From Takakia lepidozioides (lineage: Eukaryota > Streptophyta > Takakiopsida > Takakiales > Takakiaceae), in NCBI GenBank assembly GCA_030704615.1, contig CM060733.1:56112001-56172000 (forward strand): a stretch of DNA of 60,000 nucleotides, read 5' to 3'. Below, piece by piece: positions 1 to 10,348 of this stretch. A program made the position numbers and the translations under genes. The notes below the pieces were generated by a model. The model was not told the origin of the DNA. It did not search any database and saw only the letters and a list, made by a program, of their open reading frames with translations. How positions within the stretch are numbered: position 1 is the first letter of the stretch; every line of letters begins with the position of its first letter.

Positions 1-205
1 TATAATAATAATAATATAATAAAGTTCGTGCGACCGCCAATCTGGGCGGTCGCTTCATTTAAAACATAATAAACTTCAACCAACCGCCAATGTAGGCGGT
101 CGCTTATTTTAAAATATAATAAAATACAAGCGACCGCCAATATGGGCAGTCGCTTTTATTTTAAAAATAATAAATTATATGCGGCCACCAATATAGGCGG
201 ACACA
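1..205. repeat. Tandem short hairpins, first block
   Basis: Four copies, about 50 bp apart, of a short inverted repeat whose arms read roughly GCGACCGCC and GGCGGTCGC around a 4-6 base loop (AATCTG, AATGTA, AATATG and similar). They start near 29, 79, 131 and 181. The spacers are A/T-rich (TTTAAAACATAATAAA type). The same hairpin type returns at 811-1300, so both blocks probably belong to one element. I see no gene here. Confidence 0.8.
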
Positions 206-329
206 TTTTTTTTAAAGAATTAATAAATATTAATAATTGGCCATGTCTGTTTTATACCGTGGCTGCCATGCCATTACAAAGGGTAGAAGTAAAATCGTAA
301 AAGTCAAATGTAAAAAAAATTACACGGAT

Positions 330-660
330 AAACGTCCGGATTTGACGTGACGTGACGTGACGCACGTCGGACATGACGGCCGACGTGACGGCGCCACGTC
401 ACGTCAGGAATGATAACTAGGGTGCTCATCTAGGTGACGACTTGTACTGAATGAAGCACGCGCGCTCGCGCGTTCGCGCGTGTTTCTTCAAACCATTCCC
501 TTGCTGAAAGTGGTTATTGGCCTCGCTCCAAGTCCTAACTAAACCATGCTCCGCAATACTATCACTGAAATCCTAGTTGCAAATTTGGACGTGACGTGGC
601 ATTGACGCGTCAGCGTCACGTCCGACGTCAGCGACGGATGTGCGTCACGTTACGTCCTAA
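330..660. repeat. ACGTGACG-rich palindromic repeats
   Basis: Overlapping copies of TGACGTGACG and its reverse complement CACGTCACGT are dense at 340-408 and again at 588-660, with looser copies to about 750. ACGTCA/TGACGT is the core of plant bZIP (TGA/G-box) sites, but this density looks like repeat DNA. The block lies between two sets of GCGACC hairpins and upstream of a kinase-like pseudogene, so it may be subterminal or promoter sequence of one transposon. Confidence 0.6.
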
Positions 661-810
661 ACCGACGTTACTATATATAAATATGTTTATTTTTTTACTT
701 TACTATTGATTATTTACTATAAGAACCGACGTGACAACCGATGTGACCTCATTACGTGGACTTCATTATTTATTTGTAAAATTCATATATTATGATTTAT
801 ATTATCAATT

Positions 811-1310
811 ATGCGACCGTCAGCAAAAATTGGTCGGACAATTTAAAAAATAATAAAAAAATGTGCGACCACCAGAAAAGGTTGGTCGCACATTTTTTCT
901 TATTTTTTAAATGGGTGCGACCACCAGCAGGTGGTGGTCGCAGCATTTTCAATTTTTTTAATAGGTGCGACCACAGACAGAAGATGGTCCCACATTTAAA
1001 AAAGAAAAAAATTTGGGTGTGACCATCAACAAGTGGTGGTCGCAACTTTTTCATTTTTTTTAAATAGGTGCGACCACCAGCAGGGGATGGTCGCACATTT
1101 TTAATTATTTTTTAAATGGGTGCGACCACCAGCCGGTGGTGGTCGCAGACTTTTTCTTTTTTGTTATTAGGTGCGACCGCTTATGGGGGGTCGCACATTT
1201 TCGTTTTGTTTTAAGAAAGGTGCGACCACCAGCAAGAGGGGGTCGCAACACTTTTTTTGTTTTGTTATTAGCTGCGACCACTCATAGGTGCGACCGCTCC
1301 CGGGACACGT
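811..1310. repeat. Tandem array of GCGACC-ACC/GGTGGTCGC hairpins
   Basis: About ten units spaced 48-53 bp. Each has a 9-12 bp inverted repeat of the type GCGACCACCAGC / GGTGGTGGTCGC separated by 0-4 bases, followed by an AT-rich spacer (CATTTTTTTATTTTTTAAATGGGT type). Copies start near 811, 865, 917, 967, 1019, 1070, 1122, 1173, 1222 and 1274. Unit 3 (917-942) and unit 7 (1122-1147) are nearly perfect palindromes; others have compensating or single changes. Short open frames across it are repeat translations, not genes. Confidence 0.85.
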
Positions 1311-1359
1311 GGCGAGGCGTGAATGGGTAGCAGAGGCGGTCGCGCGTCAGGCCTCTCTG

Positions 1360-1371
1360 GGCAATATATAA
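1360..1371 (+). promoter_or_regulatory. Possible TATA box before kinase-like gene
   Basis: The string CAATATATAAGGG is TATA-box-like. It lies about 300 bp upstream of the likely ATG at 1,665 and just after the hairpin array, as expected for a core promoter of the kinase-like transposon gene. No transcript evidence is available. Confidence 0.35.
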
Positions 1372-1664
1372 GGGTCTACCCCTCATTCCCAACCCATTTT
1401 TTTCCCTCTCTATGAGTGCAGTTCTGGGGCTTCTTGGAGTTTGAACTTCAGTGGCAATGACTGAGTGTGGGGGAGGGGTCGAGAAAGTGGATTTGTGTGG
1501 GGGAAGAGTTTTTCCTTTTTTTTCCTGGGACTGTGGTAGAGTTTGCTTTGGATACTATACCAATAGATGGTGAGAAAATTGGTCTGCTAGTATATAAGGT
1601 TATCAATAGTCTGGGTTTAGTTTTCCGTTTCGAAGCCACGTCTATTCCGCAGAGTACTTTCATC

Positions 1665-3173
1665 ATGTCCGGAAACGTTGCTTCGAACGCAGTGTTAGGG
1701 GGTTCCTCGGGAAGTGGGCGTAAAGGTATGAAGCGTAAACATGCACATGAACGGGATAGTCAGCCTTCAAGTCAACAAAAAAAACTATACAAGCGCAGAG
1801 GCCGCGAAGGTGGTGAAGCAAATAGTGCTGGATTATTTGAAGGAAATGACATAATGCGTTGAATCTTTTGTATGTCCGACATGGGAATGAGGGATTCCTT
1901 AGATTCCAGCACAATATGGAGATGAGAATGAGGGAGGCTTTGGCCGGGGATGAATGGGAGGAGGACAGGGCAAAGTTCCAGTTCACGAAATGGATGGAGG
2001 ACCGGGCCCATGATGCCACATGGAATCTGAGGCAAACCATAGACAAGTTTGTTACGAGAACACCTATAGCTGAAGGTCGCATGCCAACTTCGGAGGAGGA
2101 GATGTTTGTGCTTGTGGATTGGTGGTCTGACATGGCAAAGGCCCACGCCAAACGACGTACGAAACCACTCCCATGGAAGGCAGGGTCATCGTCCGCGGAT
2201 GCGACATTGAACGTGAGATACATATCCACAAACGCACAGGTACAACAACTCGACCAGTCCAAATAGGGAGGGTATGATACAATTCGGAGGGTTAGAATTG
2301 TTGGGGATCAATTCATTCCTCCATCTTGGGAGCTAGCAGGGAAAACGCCCAGGGAAACAAAGCTGAGCTTGCAAAGTCCAACATAACAATGAGGCGTTGG
2401 CTATAAAGTTCCATCATTTCGGCATCATAAAGTATTTTGCATTGCATCCACGTCAAAATGAAGGTTACACACATTGGTGGAATGGGGGGACCATACGATC
2501 ATGGTTAAGTATTGACAGGAAATGGGGGAATGATCGGGATAACAGAGAGTTAATGGAACGACGGAGGACGGAGTAGGAAATGCAGGACGTCAACCGACTG
2601 GTTCGATTCCGACAGAATCGCACCCAATTGGTATGGGTGTTTTTGCACATCATGCTGAACGTCTATAATCACCACCTCTTACACAACGACATGTCCCCCG
2701 ACAACATCTTGTTGCATTTTCCACAAGGGTCTGAAAATGTGTACATCGGGGTATGCGATTGGGGAATGGCCTCCACAACGGATGACCCAAAAACCACGTT
2801 GTATATTTTCGAGAGCAGAGACAAGAGATAAAAGACTCTCGCACATAGATGGTGGATTGCACCTGAAATTGCAATTGTTCATAATGTAGCCAACAACCAG
2901 TCAGATGACACACCTCGTTGGACCCCTCTAACCGTGCCATCAGAGACCTTTGCAATTGGGAAGATAGCCCAGGCAATAAATGGGGGTAACACGTTCGATG
3001 CAAGCCTGTTCAAGGATATGTCTACTGGAACCTGTTTTGCTTCGGCTCTAGAAAACTTGTGTGTAGACACAGTATAGTTGCGGTACAAACTAGAAAATGT
3101 TGTGAAGCATTTCATGACGGGGCTATTCAATTGGTCTGAGCCCAAAAGTTGTTGGAGGATGGATAGAAACTTG
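1665..3173 (+). pseudogene. Broken protein-kinase-like gene, probably transposon-borne
   Basis: The gene starts with a basic Ser/Gly/Lys-rich leader (ATG at 1,665) and continues through a one-base frame change at about 1,858 and further breaks. The later part has kinase motifs: an AIKF-like stretch near 2,390, HNDMSPDNILLHF at about 2,677-2,718 (the HRDxxxxN catalytic loop, with HND), CDWGMA at about 2,755-2,772 (DFG position occupied by DWG), and RWWIAPEI near 2,845-2,870 (APE motif) followed by SETFAIGKI, the subdomain IX region. It has several in-frame stops (about 2,262, 2,573 and 3,075) and a frame change near 2,830, so no full product can be made as it stands, unless some breaks are introns. 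It sits downstream of the hairpin arrays and beside other transposon debris, so I read it as a relic of a kinase-like gene carried or captured by a transposon. Which transposon superfamily is unclear. Confidence 0.6.
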
Positions 3174-3824
3174 TAGACCTCTGACTGTACATCATGTTTG
3201 AATAAATGTTGTTTTCAATTGTGTTTGTCTCGTATCATAATGTTTTAATGGTTTGTTACTTGGCCATGGCACCTGGGTCCATCATATGAGATAATCAAGC
3301 ACCACACCCACGAATCTTGAAGAGTGACAGTGTACACGGGTCAATGGGTGAACCAATCGTTCCCCTGCCAAATGATTTTAGATTGATTTGAAACTTTGGG
3401 AGTGTCTTGTACATGCCCTCTTTAAGTTACCAGACAAGTATGAGGTCAATATAAAATGGTTCTAAGGGTGAACCAATAGTTCCCTATTAAATGATTCGTG
3501 TGAATTGAAAATTGGTTGAAAGATTTAACGAGTCGTTCGGGGGGCAAATGATTAATTCTTCGCTTGCAATTTTGTGTACGTGATTTGTACGTACTTAAGC
3601 ACATATGGACCAAAGTTGAACTTCAACAAAGTTGTTTGAAATGGGTTATTCAAATTCATAAGGAGAAACAACCTTTCGTCTGCACATGAATTGTTTTTAA
3701 ATCCATTCTGAAGCCATATGCTTGATAACAACATGAAGAGTTGCATGCAAAATATCCATGAACAGACATCGTCTGCATCCAAAACACATTTTATTTCCTC
3801 ATTTGAACTCCAAAGGTAAGTTAT

Positions 3825-3995
3825 CTTCAACTCATGCACTTCATAGAGAGTTCTACAATAGTGAGCATAAAACAAAGGATGAACGTTTTTTTCCAAACAT
3901 TTTTTTTGGGTACATTTTTTGGCAAGGATGTGGTGGTGTGAGGGTTTCACTCACAGAACAAAATCAAGCCAAAAAAAAAATCATGCGCCCCACAA
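3825..3995. repeat. Direct repeat copy A (partner at 5,600-5,750)
   Basis: The stretch with CTTCATAGAGAGTTCTACAA, AGTGAGC, a T-run, GGGTACATTTTT and later ACAAAATCAAGCCAAAAA recurs at 5,600-5,750 in the same order and orientation with scattered differences. The two copies bracket a 1.6 kb region of tandem repeats. They could be long direct repeats of an old element or parts of a higher-order satellite unit. I cannot tell which. Confidence 0.5.
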
Positions 3996-4599
3996 TCCTA
4001 TGCCCTCTAAATCATTTTTATTTAGTAAAAATCCAGTTCAATTCAAAATTGGATGAAAGGGTGAATGGAAACTTCCCGATGATGAATGAAATGATTTTAT
4101 TGCTCCGAAACTTTGCAAGTGTCTTCTACATGCCCTCTTACACGTCTTTGAGAAGTATGACATCAATCTAAAATGGTTTAAAGGGTGAACCAATCGTCCC
4201 CCTACCAAATGATTTTAAATTGATTTGAAACTTTGCAAGTGTCTTGTACATGCCTCTTACAAGTCTTTCATAAGTTTCAAGTCAATCTAAAATGGTTGAA
4301 AGGGTGAATCAATCATGAACATATCAAATGATTTTGGAGTGCTTTCAAGCTTTACAAGTGTCTTTCACATGCCATTTTAAAGGTACCGGACAAGTATAAG
4401 GTTAGTAAAATATGGTTGAAAGGTTGAACCAATTGTTCCCCTATCAAATGATTTTACATTGCTTTGAAGCTTTGCAAGTGTCAGCCACATGCCCTCCTAC
4501 AAGTACCGGACAAGTATGCCGTGAATAAAAAATGGTTGAAAATGTGAACCAATCATTCCGCTATCAAATGATTTTATATTGCTTTGGATGTCATTGCTT

Positions 4600-4900
4600 T
4601 GGTAATTCTAGCCCCCCAATGGCCCATTGTAACCTTTGAATTACAATTCAAAATGCAATTCAAGCCCTTAAAATTGGTAATGCCAGTCCCTAAAATGACC
4701 AACCCCGGCCGCCCCTCAAATTGTAATTTGAGCCCTTGAAATTGTCAATTCCAACCCCTCAAATTGCACTTCTAGTTCCTTAAATGGCAATTCCCGCCCC
4801 TCAAATTGCAACTGTAGCCTGTGAAATGGCAATTGCTATGGCAGCCCCTGAAATTGGCAATTTCAGCCCTCGAATGGCAATTTCAGCCCCTAAAATTGGC
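4600..4900. repeat. Short C/A-rich repeat (~22 bp, 'CCCCTCAAATTGCAATT')
   Basis: A run of roughly 20-25 bp degenerate units of the form GCCCCTNAAATTGGCAATTTCA, around ten copies. It fills the gap inside the 120-bp tandem array. No open frame of note. Confidence 0.7.
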
Positions 4901-5084
4901 TATGGGTGAACCAATTATTCCCCTGCCCAATGATTTTGGATTCATTTGAAACTTTGCAAGTGTCTGGTACATGCCCTCTTAAACTTACTGGACAAGTATG
5001 ATGTCAATGTTAAATGGTTCAAAGGGTGAACCAACAGTTCCCCTATTGGATGATTCATGATTAATCGTTAACGATTGATTTCAT

Positions 5085-5400
5085 ATTACACTGGGACCTA
5101 TCAGAGGGTACATTGAACACACTGGCCAAGTTTCAAAGCGAACGAAAATCATTTGGATGGGCAACCATCCGTCGGCCCATTAAACAAATTTCGGTTGATC
5201 TCATATTACTCTGGGGCCTCTTCCATGGTACATTGAACATACTGGCCAAGTCTCGAAGCGAACCAAAATCATTTCGATGGCCAACCATCCGTTGAGTCCG
5301 GGACCTGTGAGAGGGTGTCTCGAACATACTGGCAAAGTTTGGAAGCAAACAAAAATGATTTGGATGGGCAACCATCCGTTCACCCATTGAATGTATTCTG
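5085..5400. repeat. Three ~105-125 bp tandem units
   Basis: Three successive copies contain GGGACCT...AGGGTACATTGAACA, ACTGGCCAAGTTTCAAAGCG and CATTTGGATGGGCAACCATC (copies beginning near 5,092, 5,213 and 5,298). Copies 1 and 2 also share a CATTAAACAAATTTCGGTTG / TTGATCTCATATTAC tail. They are moderately diverged and lie between the 120-bp array and a hAT relic. Confidence 0.75.
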
Positions 5401-5599
5401 TTGCATCTGCTATTACTTTGGGACCTGTTGGACTGCGTTTCGCATGCTCATGTTTTTTTTTTTCAATCCGTTTTTGAATGGGGCGTGTAATGACTCCATA
5501 TGCAACGTGCGTGCCAAATTTGGGAGCAATCAAAATTCATTTGGACCCAAAACCACAGTTTCTTGCCCGTTTTGCACTCCAAACTTGATTTGTGCTCTA

Positions 5600-5750
5600 C
5601 TTCATGCATTCTTCATAGAGAATTCTGCAATAGTGAGCGAAGAGAACATTTTTTCTTGGGGGCATTTTTGATTGGTCCAAATTTTTGCGGGGGAGTAGCA
5701 GTGGGATGCATGAAGCCGCAAAACAAAATTGAGCCAAAAACAAAATCGAT
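5600..5750. repeat. Direct repeat copy B (partner at 3,825-3,995)
   Basis: This matches the segment at 3,825-3,995, sharing CTTCATAGAGAATTCTGCAA, AGTGAGC, a T-run followed by GGG and CATTTTT, and a downstream CAAAACAAAATTGAGCCAAA. Same orientation as copy A. Confidence 0.5.
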
Positions 5751-5966
5751 ACGTGCTAGAAACCTTCAATGAAAGGCAGTGCAAACCTATTTATTGGCTT
5801 ATAATTAGTTTAAATTCAATTACATTATGGAATGGCTTGGTGTCGATGGGGAGGCAAATGATTTATTCGTCTGTTGTGTCTCCGCATACGTGTCGCACAC
5901 ATGTTCAAGCACATGCGGGCAAAAGAGGGGCTTCAACCACATCCGTTCAATGGGTGCAATAGTCGT

Positions 5967-6706
5967 GCACGCATTGCAGGATTTCGATTAGTAACAGAAC
6001 TCCAACCGTCCGCACATATAGTACTTCCATATTTCCGGAGAGAATCACCTGTCTTTTCATTCACCTTTTGGGTGAGGTCCGACATAGCCACTTCTAGCAA
6101 TCCTGTGCGGAGATCGCGATAACTCGGAGGTGTGTATGTGGACTTGGAATCGGACGTGGCTTTGACAGCAGCCACAAACGCAGGAAGCCTCAAGACATTA
6201 AACGGAATATTGGCCTCGTAGAAAAATTGGGCCCACTTCTTATTCGGAGTCCTCATATGCGACAAATTTAAGCCTTCTTGCATTGATTGTTGCCTCAATG
6301 GTCTGGTCCGTACAAGTGCTGGTGTACAATCGGGTGTTGCTCCTGACCCACCGGCTTCTCCACGAGTAGCAGACGCCTCGCAAGAATCCCCCTGGGTACA
6401 ACTCTGAGGGACATTTTGATTCAAACCTGAAGTGTTTGGCTCAGAAGTCGCGGCCACATCAAGAGACAGTATGATATTGCCTCCACATTGGGCAAAGTGG
6501 GCTTTCACTCGCATGAAGACTTTTGGGCACAAACTAACCCCTGCATTCTTCCCATCTCTGTAGCCGAGATGATATAACATGCAATCTTTGCGACCCGCCA
6601 GCTTCACTACACAAAGATTGCATTGAACACCGTCCTTTTTGTGCGGATCTACGGTGAACCAAGGGATCCACTCCTCCCTCATCCTCACACCCAAAACCCT
6701 AACCAC
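5967..6706 (-). pseudogene. Truncated hAT-family transposase (BED-like finger plus DUF659)
   Basis: An open minus-strand frame of about 245 residues. Near the N-terminus it has a cysteine/histidine pattern, CNLC then later H and C residues, of the BED/zinc-finger type found in plant hAT-like proteins. After a linker rich in Ser/Thr/Gly comes a stretch with WAQFFYEANIPFNV, YTPPSYRDLRTGLL and ADGWSSVTNRNP, the start of the DUF659 domain typical of plant hAT transposases. The frame then leaves the family abruptly and ends, with no hAT C-terminal dimerisation domain in the flanking DNA, so this is a truncated relic. It is unrelated to the retrotransposon that begins about 0.5 kb further on. Confidence 0.75.
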
Positions 6707-6709
6707 AGA

Positions 6710-7200
6710 CTTAAGGTTGAATGAAGAACACTAGTGTTGGTAGATTTGTCAAGAGCAATAGAAGTTAGAACATGCGCATATATATCGCTACACAACTACA
6801 TCGCTATCCAAAACCACACAACATATGTGCACGCCACACACTAGTATATCACTAGTCCAACCACTGGGCTACAACTAGTCAGTCACTAGGCTGCCACTAT
6901 GCTGCCCACTATGGCAGTCACTACTCCACACAATCGCCCCCCTAGCTGGTGCTTAGGTCCCTCTAAGTCCAGGTAGCCACAAGATGTGATAGTGACCATA
7001 GCCTTACTAAGTCCTCCACCACTATCCCTACTACACTATCCCTACTACACTCAAACTCGATAGATCAAAGAGGTCGGGTGCAAGAGTTGCCCCATCGTTA
7101 GTCGCCATCTTGCAACCTGTAAACTTGAGCTTGGGATCTCATGTATTGACTCCTATGAGCTTGGCCTCCCATGTCTTGTTAGCTGCCTCCAGTCATGTCC
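6710..7200. other. No gene seen; possible decayed 3' flank of the retrotransposon
   Basis: This is C/A-rich sequence with repeated CACTAG, CACTATG and CCCTACTACACT words. By position it should contain the 3' untranslated region and perhaps the LTR of the gypsy element to the right. I found no matching copy near the other end of the element (27.9-29.5 kb), so an LTR is not supported. Confidence 0.4.
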
Positions 7201-7216
7201 ACTGCCACTATCCCAA

Positions 7217-7357
7217 GCAGTGTGGACACAACCAATCTCCGTCATGAACCTTCTCAAGAGGTGGTGTCAAGCATCCCATATGCCAACCCCTTGAGCATCG
7301 ATTACACACCAGCATGGTGGCTGCCCCTTTGGCAGACCCACAGAGCATGCACCTCAA
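7217..7357 (-). pseudogene. PHD finger at the C-terminal end of the gypsy integrase
   Basis: Shortly after the integrase core the minus strand encodes a C4HC3 pattern: CMLC, CNRC, then H-M-G-C (WHMGC) and finally CPHC, with the LTPPL and GDWLCPHC signatures of PHD fingers. It ends a 139-residue frame (7,208-7,627) whose first half (RKFSPGDYVYLQQ and following) looks like the small beta-barrel typical of gypsy integrase C-termini. A one-base frame change near 7,610 separates this frame from the integrase. PHD fingers read histone H3 tails. By analogy with the chromodomain of chromoviruses, a role in choosing the integration site is likely but inferred. All eight zinc ligands are present. Confidence 0.85.
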
Positions 7358-7580
7358 ACCTGCAGGTACCACTGCCAAGTTTGGGTCAATTCTGCCATCG
7401 ACATTGGGAAGGTGACATGGCGCACAATTACGCACATGGTCCTTCCAAGTCATGCCATCCCGACCTTCCAAGATCAAGACCCCTGAGGGCAACACCTCTC
7501 GAACCCTCAGAATAACACGCCCTGCAGTAACATCCAGAGTCGTAGGAGCAGTCTGCTGCAAATAAACATAGTCACCAGGG

Positions 7581-9378
7581 CTAAATTTCCGAACCCCAGG
7601 ACGATATCCTCCACCACATAGTGGCATACCTCAACATATCACGGTGTTGTGCAATGGCAAGGTTCTCAAAAGCCATGGGCATGACTTTCTTGAACAACTC
7701 TGCACGCTGATCACATGCACGTACCCACACGTCCGGATCGTCAAGGTTAAGGACTTGAGCAGTGTCCCTACGAATGGCTGCAGGCAAATCCGGCTCTCGG
7801 CCAAAGAGAAGGAAATATGGTGAGAAGGAGGCAAGTGATGCTTGTTTGCTGAACCTGTAGCCCATGGCTAACCAAGGAACCTGAAGATCCCAGTGTCCTA
7901 GGTGTCCCTTCTGCAAGCCATACTTGCGCAAACCCCTCTTCACCGTCTGAACAACTCTCTCTGCCAAGCCATCGGCCTCAGGATGATCCCGAGAAGTGGT
8001 GCGGTGGTCTATCAAGGCTTTATCACACAAAGCTTGAAACTCCCCCAAGAACTCTCTCCTTTGGTCCGTGAGTACCTCAGCTGGAGCACCAAATCGGCTA
8101 AGCACACGATCCAAGAATGCATACGCAGCCCCCTCACCAGCCTTGTCAGGCAATGGAACCAACTCAATCCACTTGGAGAAGTGCTCCACCATCACCAACA
8201 CATATCTGTGGTGGCGCATAGTCAGTGGCAACGGTCCTACGAAGTCAAGACTCCACCTGTAGCCCAATCCCATGATTGGTAAAGGATGCAACTGTGGTGT
8301 AGGGGCGTTGAATGAAGCACGCACCCTGTCACACACCATGTACCTAGCCACGAACTGTTGCACCTCTGTATGCATACCACGCCACCAATACTGCCCCTGC
8401 AGTAAACTGTGAGTGCGTCGCACTCCAAAATGCCCCAACTCCTCATTGGCATGCCGCACTAACCGTGCACGCTGTGTGGGGTGAGGCACAATCCTCACCC
8501 GACCATCCTCCCACACTCGAAGCAGGTGTATCCCCTCCCACTTGAACCTCTTGGCTCGTTGCAGGATCTGATCCCTCTCCCTGGCAGCCACAGTGGCTGC
8601 CGTGTCTCCCGTGTGGAGGTAGTCCAACACAGCCAAATCCTCATGTATATCTCTGGCACCACCTGGCTCATCACTAGCCTCAGGGTCCTCAGACACTCCG
8701 TCTACAATTATCCCTGTTGTAGGTCCAACCTGACCTCCCGATGCCAAGATACACAAAAATGCAGATGCGTGCCATCCCGGCACCATCTCCTCGTCCGTCT
8801 CACCATGCCACCGAGCTCTAGTGTCATCCTGCTGGCTCGTGCATGGATTGCGACTCAATCCATCCGCATCCCAATTGACCAAACCCGGTCGATGCACAAC
8901 CTGAAAGTCATACTCCTGGAGTATGAGTGCCCACTGTGCAAGCTTCCCCGTAAGCTTATCTGACTCCATCAACCACTTAAGTGGCTGGTGATCCGTGACA
9001 AGGGTGAAAAGATTGCCATATAGATAGCACCTGAAGTGTGTCACGGCCCATACTGCAGCTAAGCACTCTCCCTCATATGAGCTGTACTTCGCCTCTGCAG
9101 CGTTGTTCGAGCGGCTAGCATAAGCCACTACAAACTCTCTTCCCTCATCATCCACCTGTGTGAGCACTGCTCCAAGCCCCAGCATGCTCCAATCCGTATG
9201 CAGCTGAAAGGGACGCCCCCTGACAGGTCGTCTCAGGATAGGCGCCGAGGTCAACCTCGCCTTGAGCTCTTGAAAAGTTCGTTCCTGCTCATCTTCCCAC
9301 TGCCACTCCTGGTCCACCTTGGTTAGCTTGGTTAGAGCCTTTGCAATGGCACTAAATCCCTTGACAAACCGTCTATAA
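7581..9378 (-). pseudogene. Gypsy pol, downstream half: RNase H and integrase
   Basis: RNase H is recognisable from its conserved acidic start (LHTDWSMLGLGAVL), ASRSNNAAEAKYSSYEGECL and the VTDHQPLKWL / RPGLVNWDADGLSR block. Integrase follows: an HHCC zinc region (H in RHANEELGH), then DDE-type core motifs around DFVGP, LTDQRREF and HPEADGLAERV. In the zinc region the first of the two expected cysteines reads Tyr (RYMVCDRV), a likely loss mutation. The frame is open from the CACTA junction at 9,378 to 7,581, where a one-base change throws it out of frame with the PHD-bearing tail. The true N-terminal boundary lies in the RT half on the other side of the CACTA insertion. Confidence 0.92.
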
Positions 9379-9381
9379 TAG
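9379..9381. repeat. Target-site duplication (TAG), left copy
   Basis: TAG immediately precedes the CACTA terminus at 9,382 and is matched by TAG at 22,755-22,757. A 3-bp duplication is diagnostic of CACTA insertion. Confidence 0.9.
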
Positions 9382-9405
9382 CACTAGTACAGAAACTGGT
9401 TTTTT
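9382..9405 (+). repeat. CACTA terminal inverted repeat, left
   Basis: It begins with CACTA and matches the reverse complement of 22,731-22,754 at 21 of 24 positions (mismatches at the 6th, 15th and 24th bases). Confidence 0.93.
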
Positions 9406-9880
9406 TAACGGCTCTTCTCACACATTTTGGTGTGAAAAAAGCGCAAGTTCACACCCCCCCTTGGTGTTAGGTTAACCTAGTCCTTTGCACCACATGTGAA
9501 CTTTCTTGGTCCTGTGAAAAAAACCATCTCACACCAAACTTGCACCTGATGTGGCAGTAGGCTTAGGTGGCTCTTTTGACGGATATTTTGACGGTCGTTT
9601 TGACTGGTTAGTTCAACTACTATTTTGACTAAGTAATCTTAATGGTCTTTCTACGGTACTTATTACACCTCGGCGCCACCATGTTTGCCACATGTATGTC
9701 AAAGGGAATGCCACGTAATAGAGTCCATCAGAATTATTAAATAAATAATAGATATTAAGGGCTCTTCTTACGGACTCTCTCACACAGATTTAACACCAGG
9801 TTCAAGTCGTGGTGTGATCGCAATGACACTAGTGTGAATACTGTCACATCCACTGTTTTGTTCCTATTGGATGAAAAGTA
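9406..9880. repeat. CACTA left subterminal region
   Basis: Multiple TCACACC/GGTGTGA/TGTGAA words in both orientations (for example near 9,418, 9,430, 9,450, 9,508, 9,531, 9,781, 9,812 and 9,834), and a second internal copy of GGGCTCTTCTTAC near 9,760. In En/Spm such motifs bind TNPA. Beyond it, 9,880-10,340 is A/T-rich with no gene seen. Confidence 0.7.
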
Positions 9881-10348
9881 AACAATTATTATTTGTTGAC
9901 AAATGCCAAAATGAATAGTCATATTATTATTATTATTATTCTTATAATAAATGGGATAGCACCCCAAAAGCCATTGGCTGCTTGATTTAATATGTAATAT
10001 ATTATTGTTTTAGAATTTTGATTTGTTTTGTTTCATTTAAACAAAAGCTTATTTAAAACATGGATAATAATTGTATTATGAACCACATTGACCAGTAGTA
10101 ATGTTATTAATATTAAATATAGCAAACAACCAGCAAAATACCACATTCATGTCTACACAAGTTTAATTTGGCTTGATGTGGGAAAATGAAGTTGCCTTTG
10201 AACAAGGGGATCTTGTGATCATACATGAGAATAGCAAGAGCATCAATTCAAAAAATACTGTTCATGTCAGAAGAGCAGTTTTGTTCACCTGTCTCAGCAA
10301 CCTTCAATCCATAAAGAAAACTAAACTAAACTTGTAGCATCTTCAATA

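Larger units (their letters stand above)
3340..5060. repeat. Imperfect ~120-bp tandem repeat, interrupted
   Basis: Units of about 118-121 bp begin with GGGTGAACCAATCGTTCCCC and contain AAATGATTTT, GAAACTTTGCAAGTGTC, TACATGCCCTCTT and GGACAAGTATGA. Clear copies start near 3,346, 3,466, 4,182, 4,301, 4,421, 4,541 (truncated), 4,905 and 5,023. A 0.5 kb foreign segment separates the first two from the rest, and 4,590-4,900 is filled by a different short repeat. Divergence between units is moderate, so the array is old. No coding potential. Confidence 0.8.

Noticed and set aside
811-1310. CRISPR-like array (regular palindromic repeats)
   Set aside because: The repeats themselves diverge and the spacers are similar AT-rich sequence, the reverse of CRISPR; the context is a plant genome.
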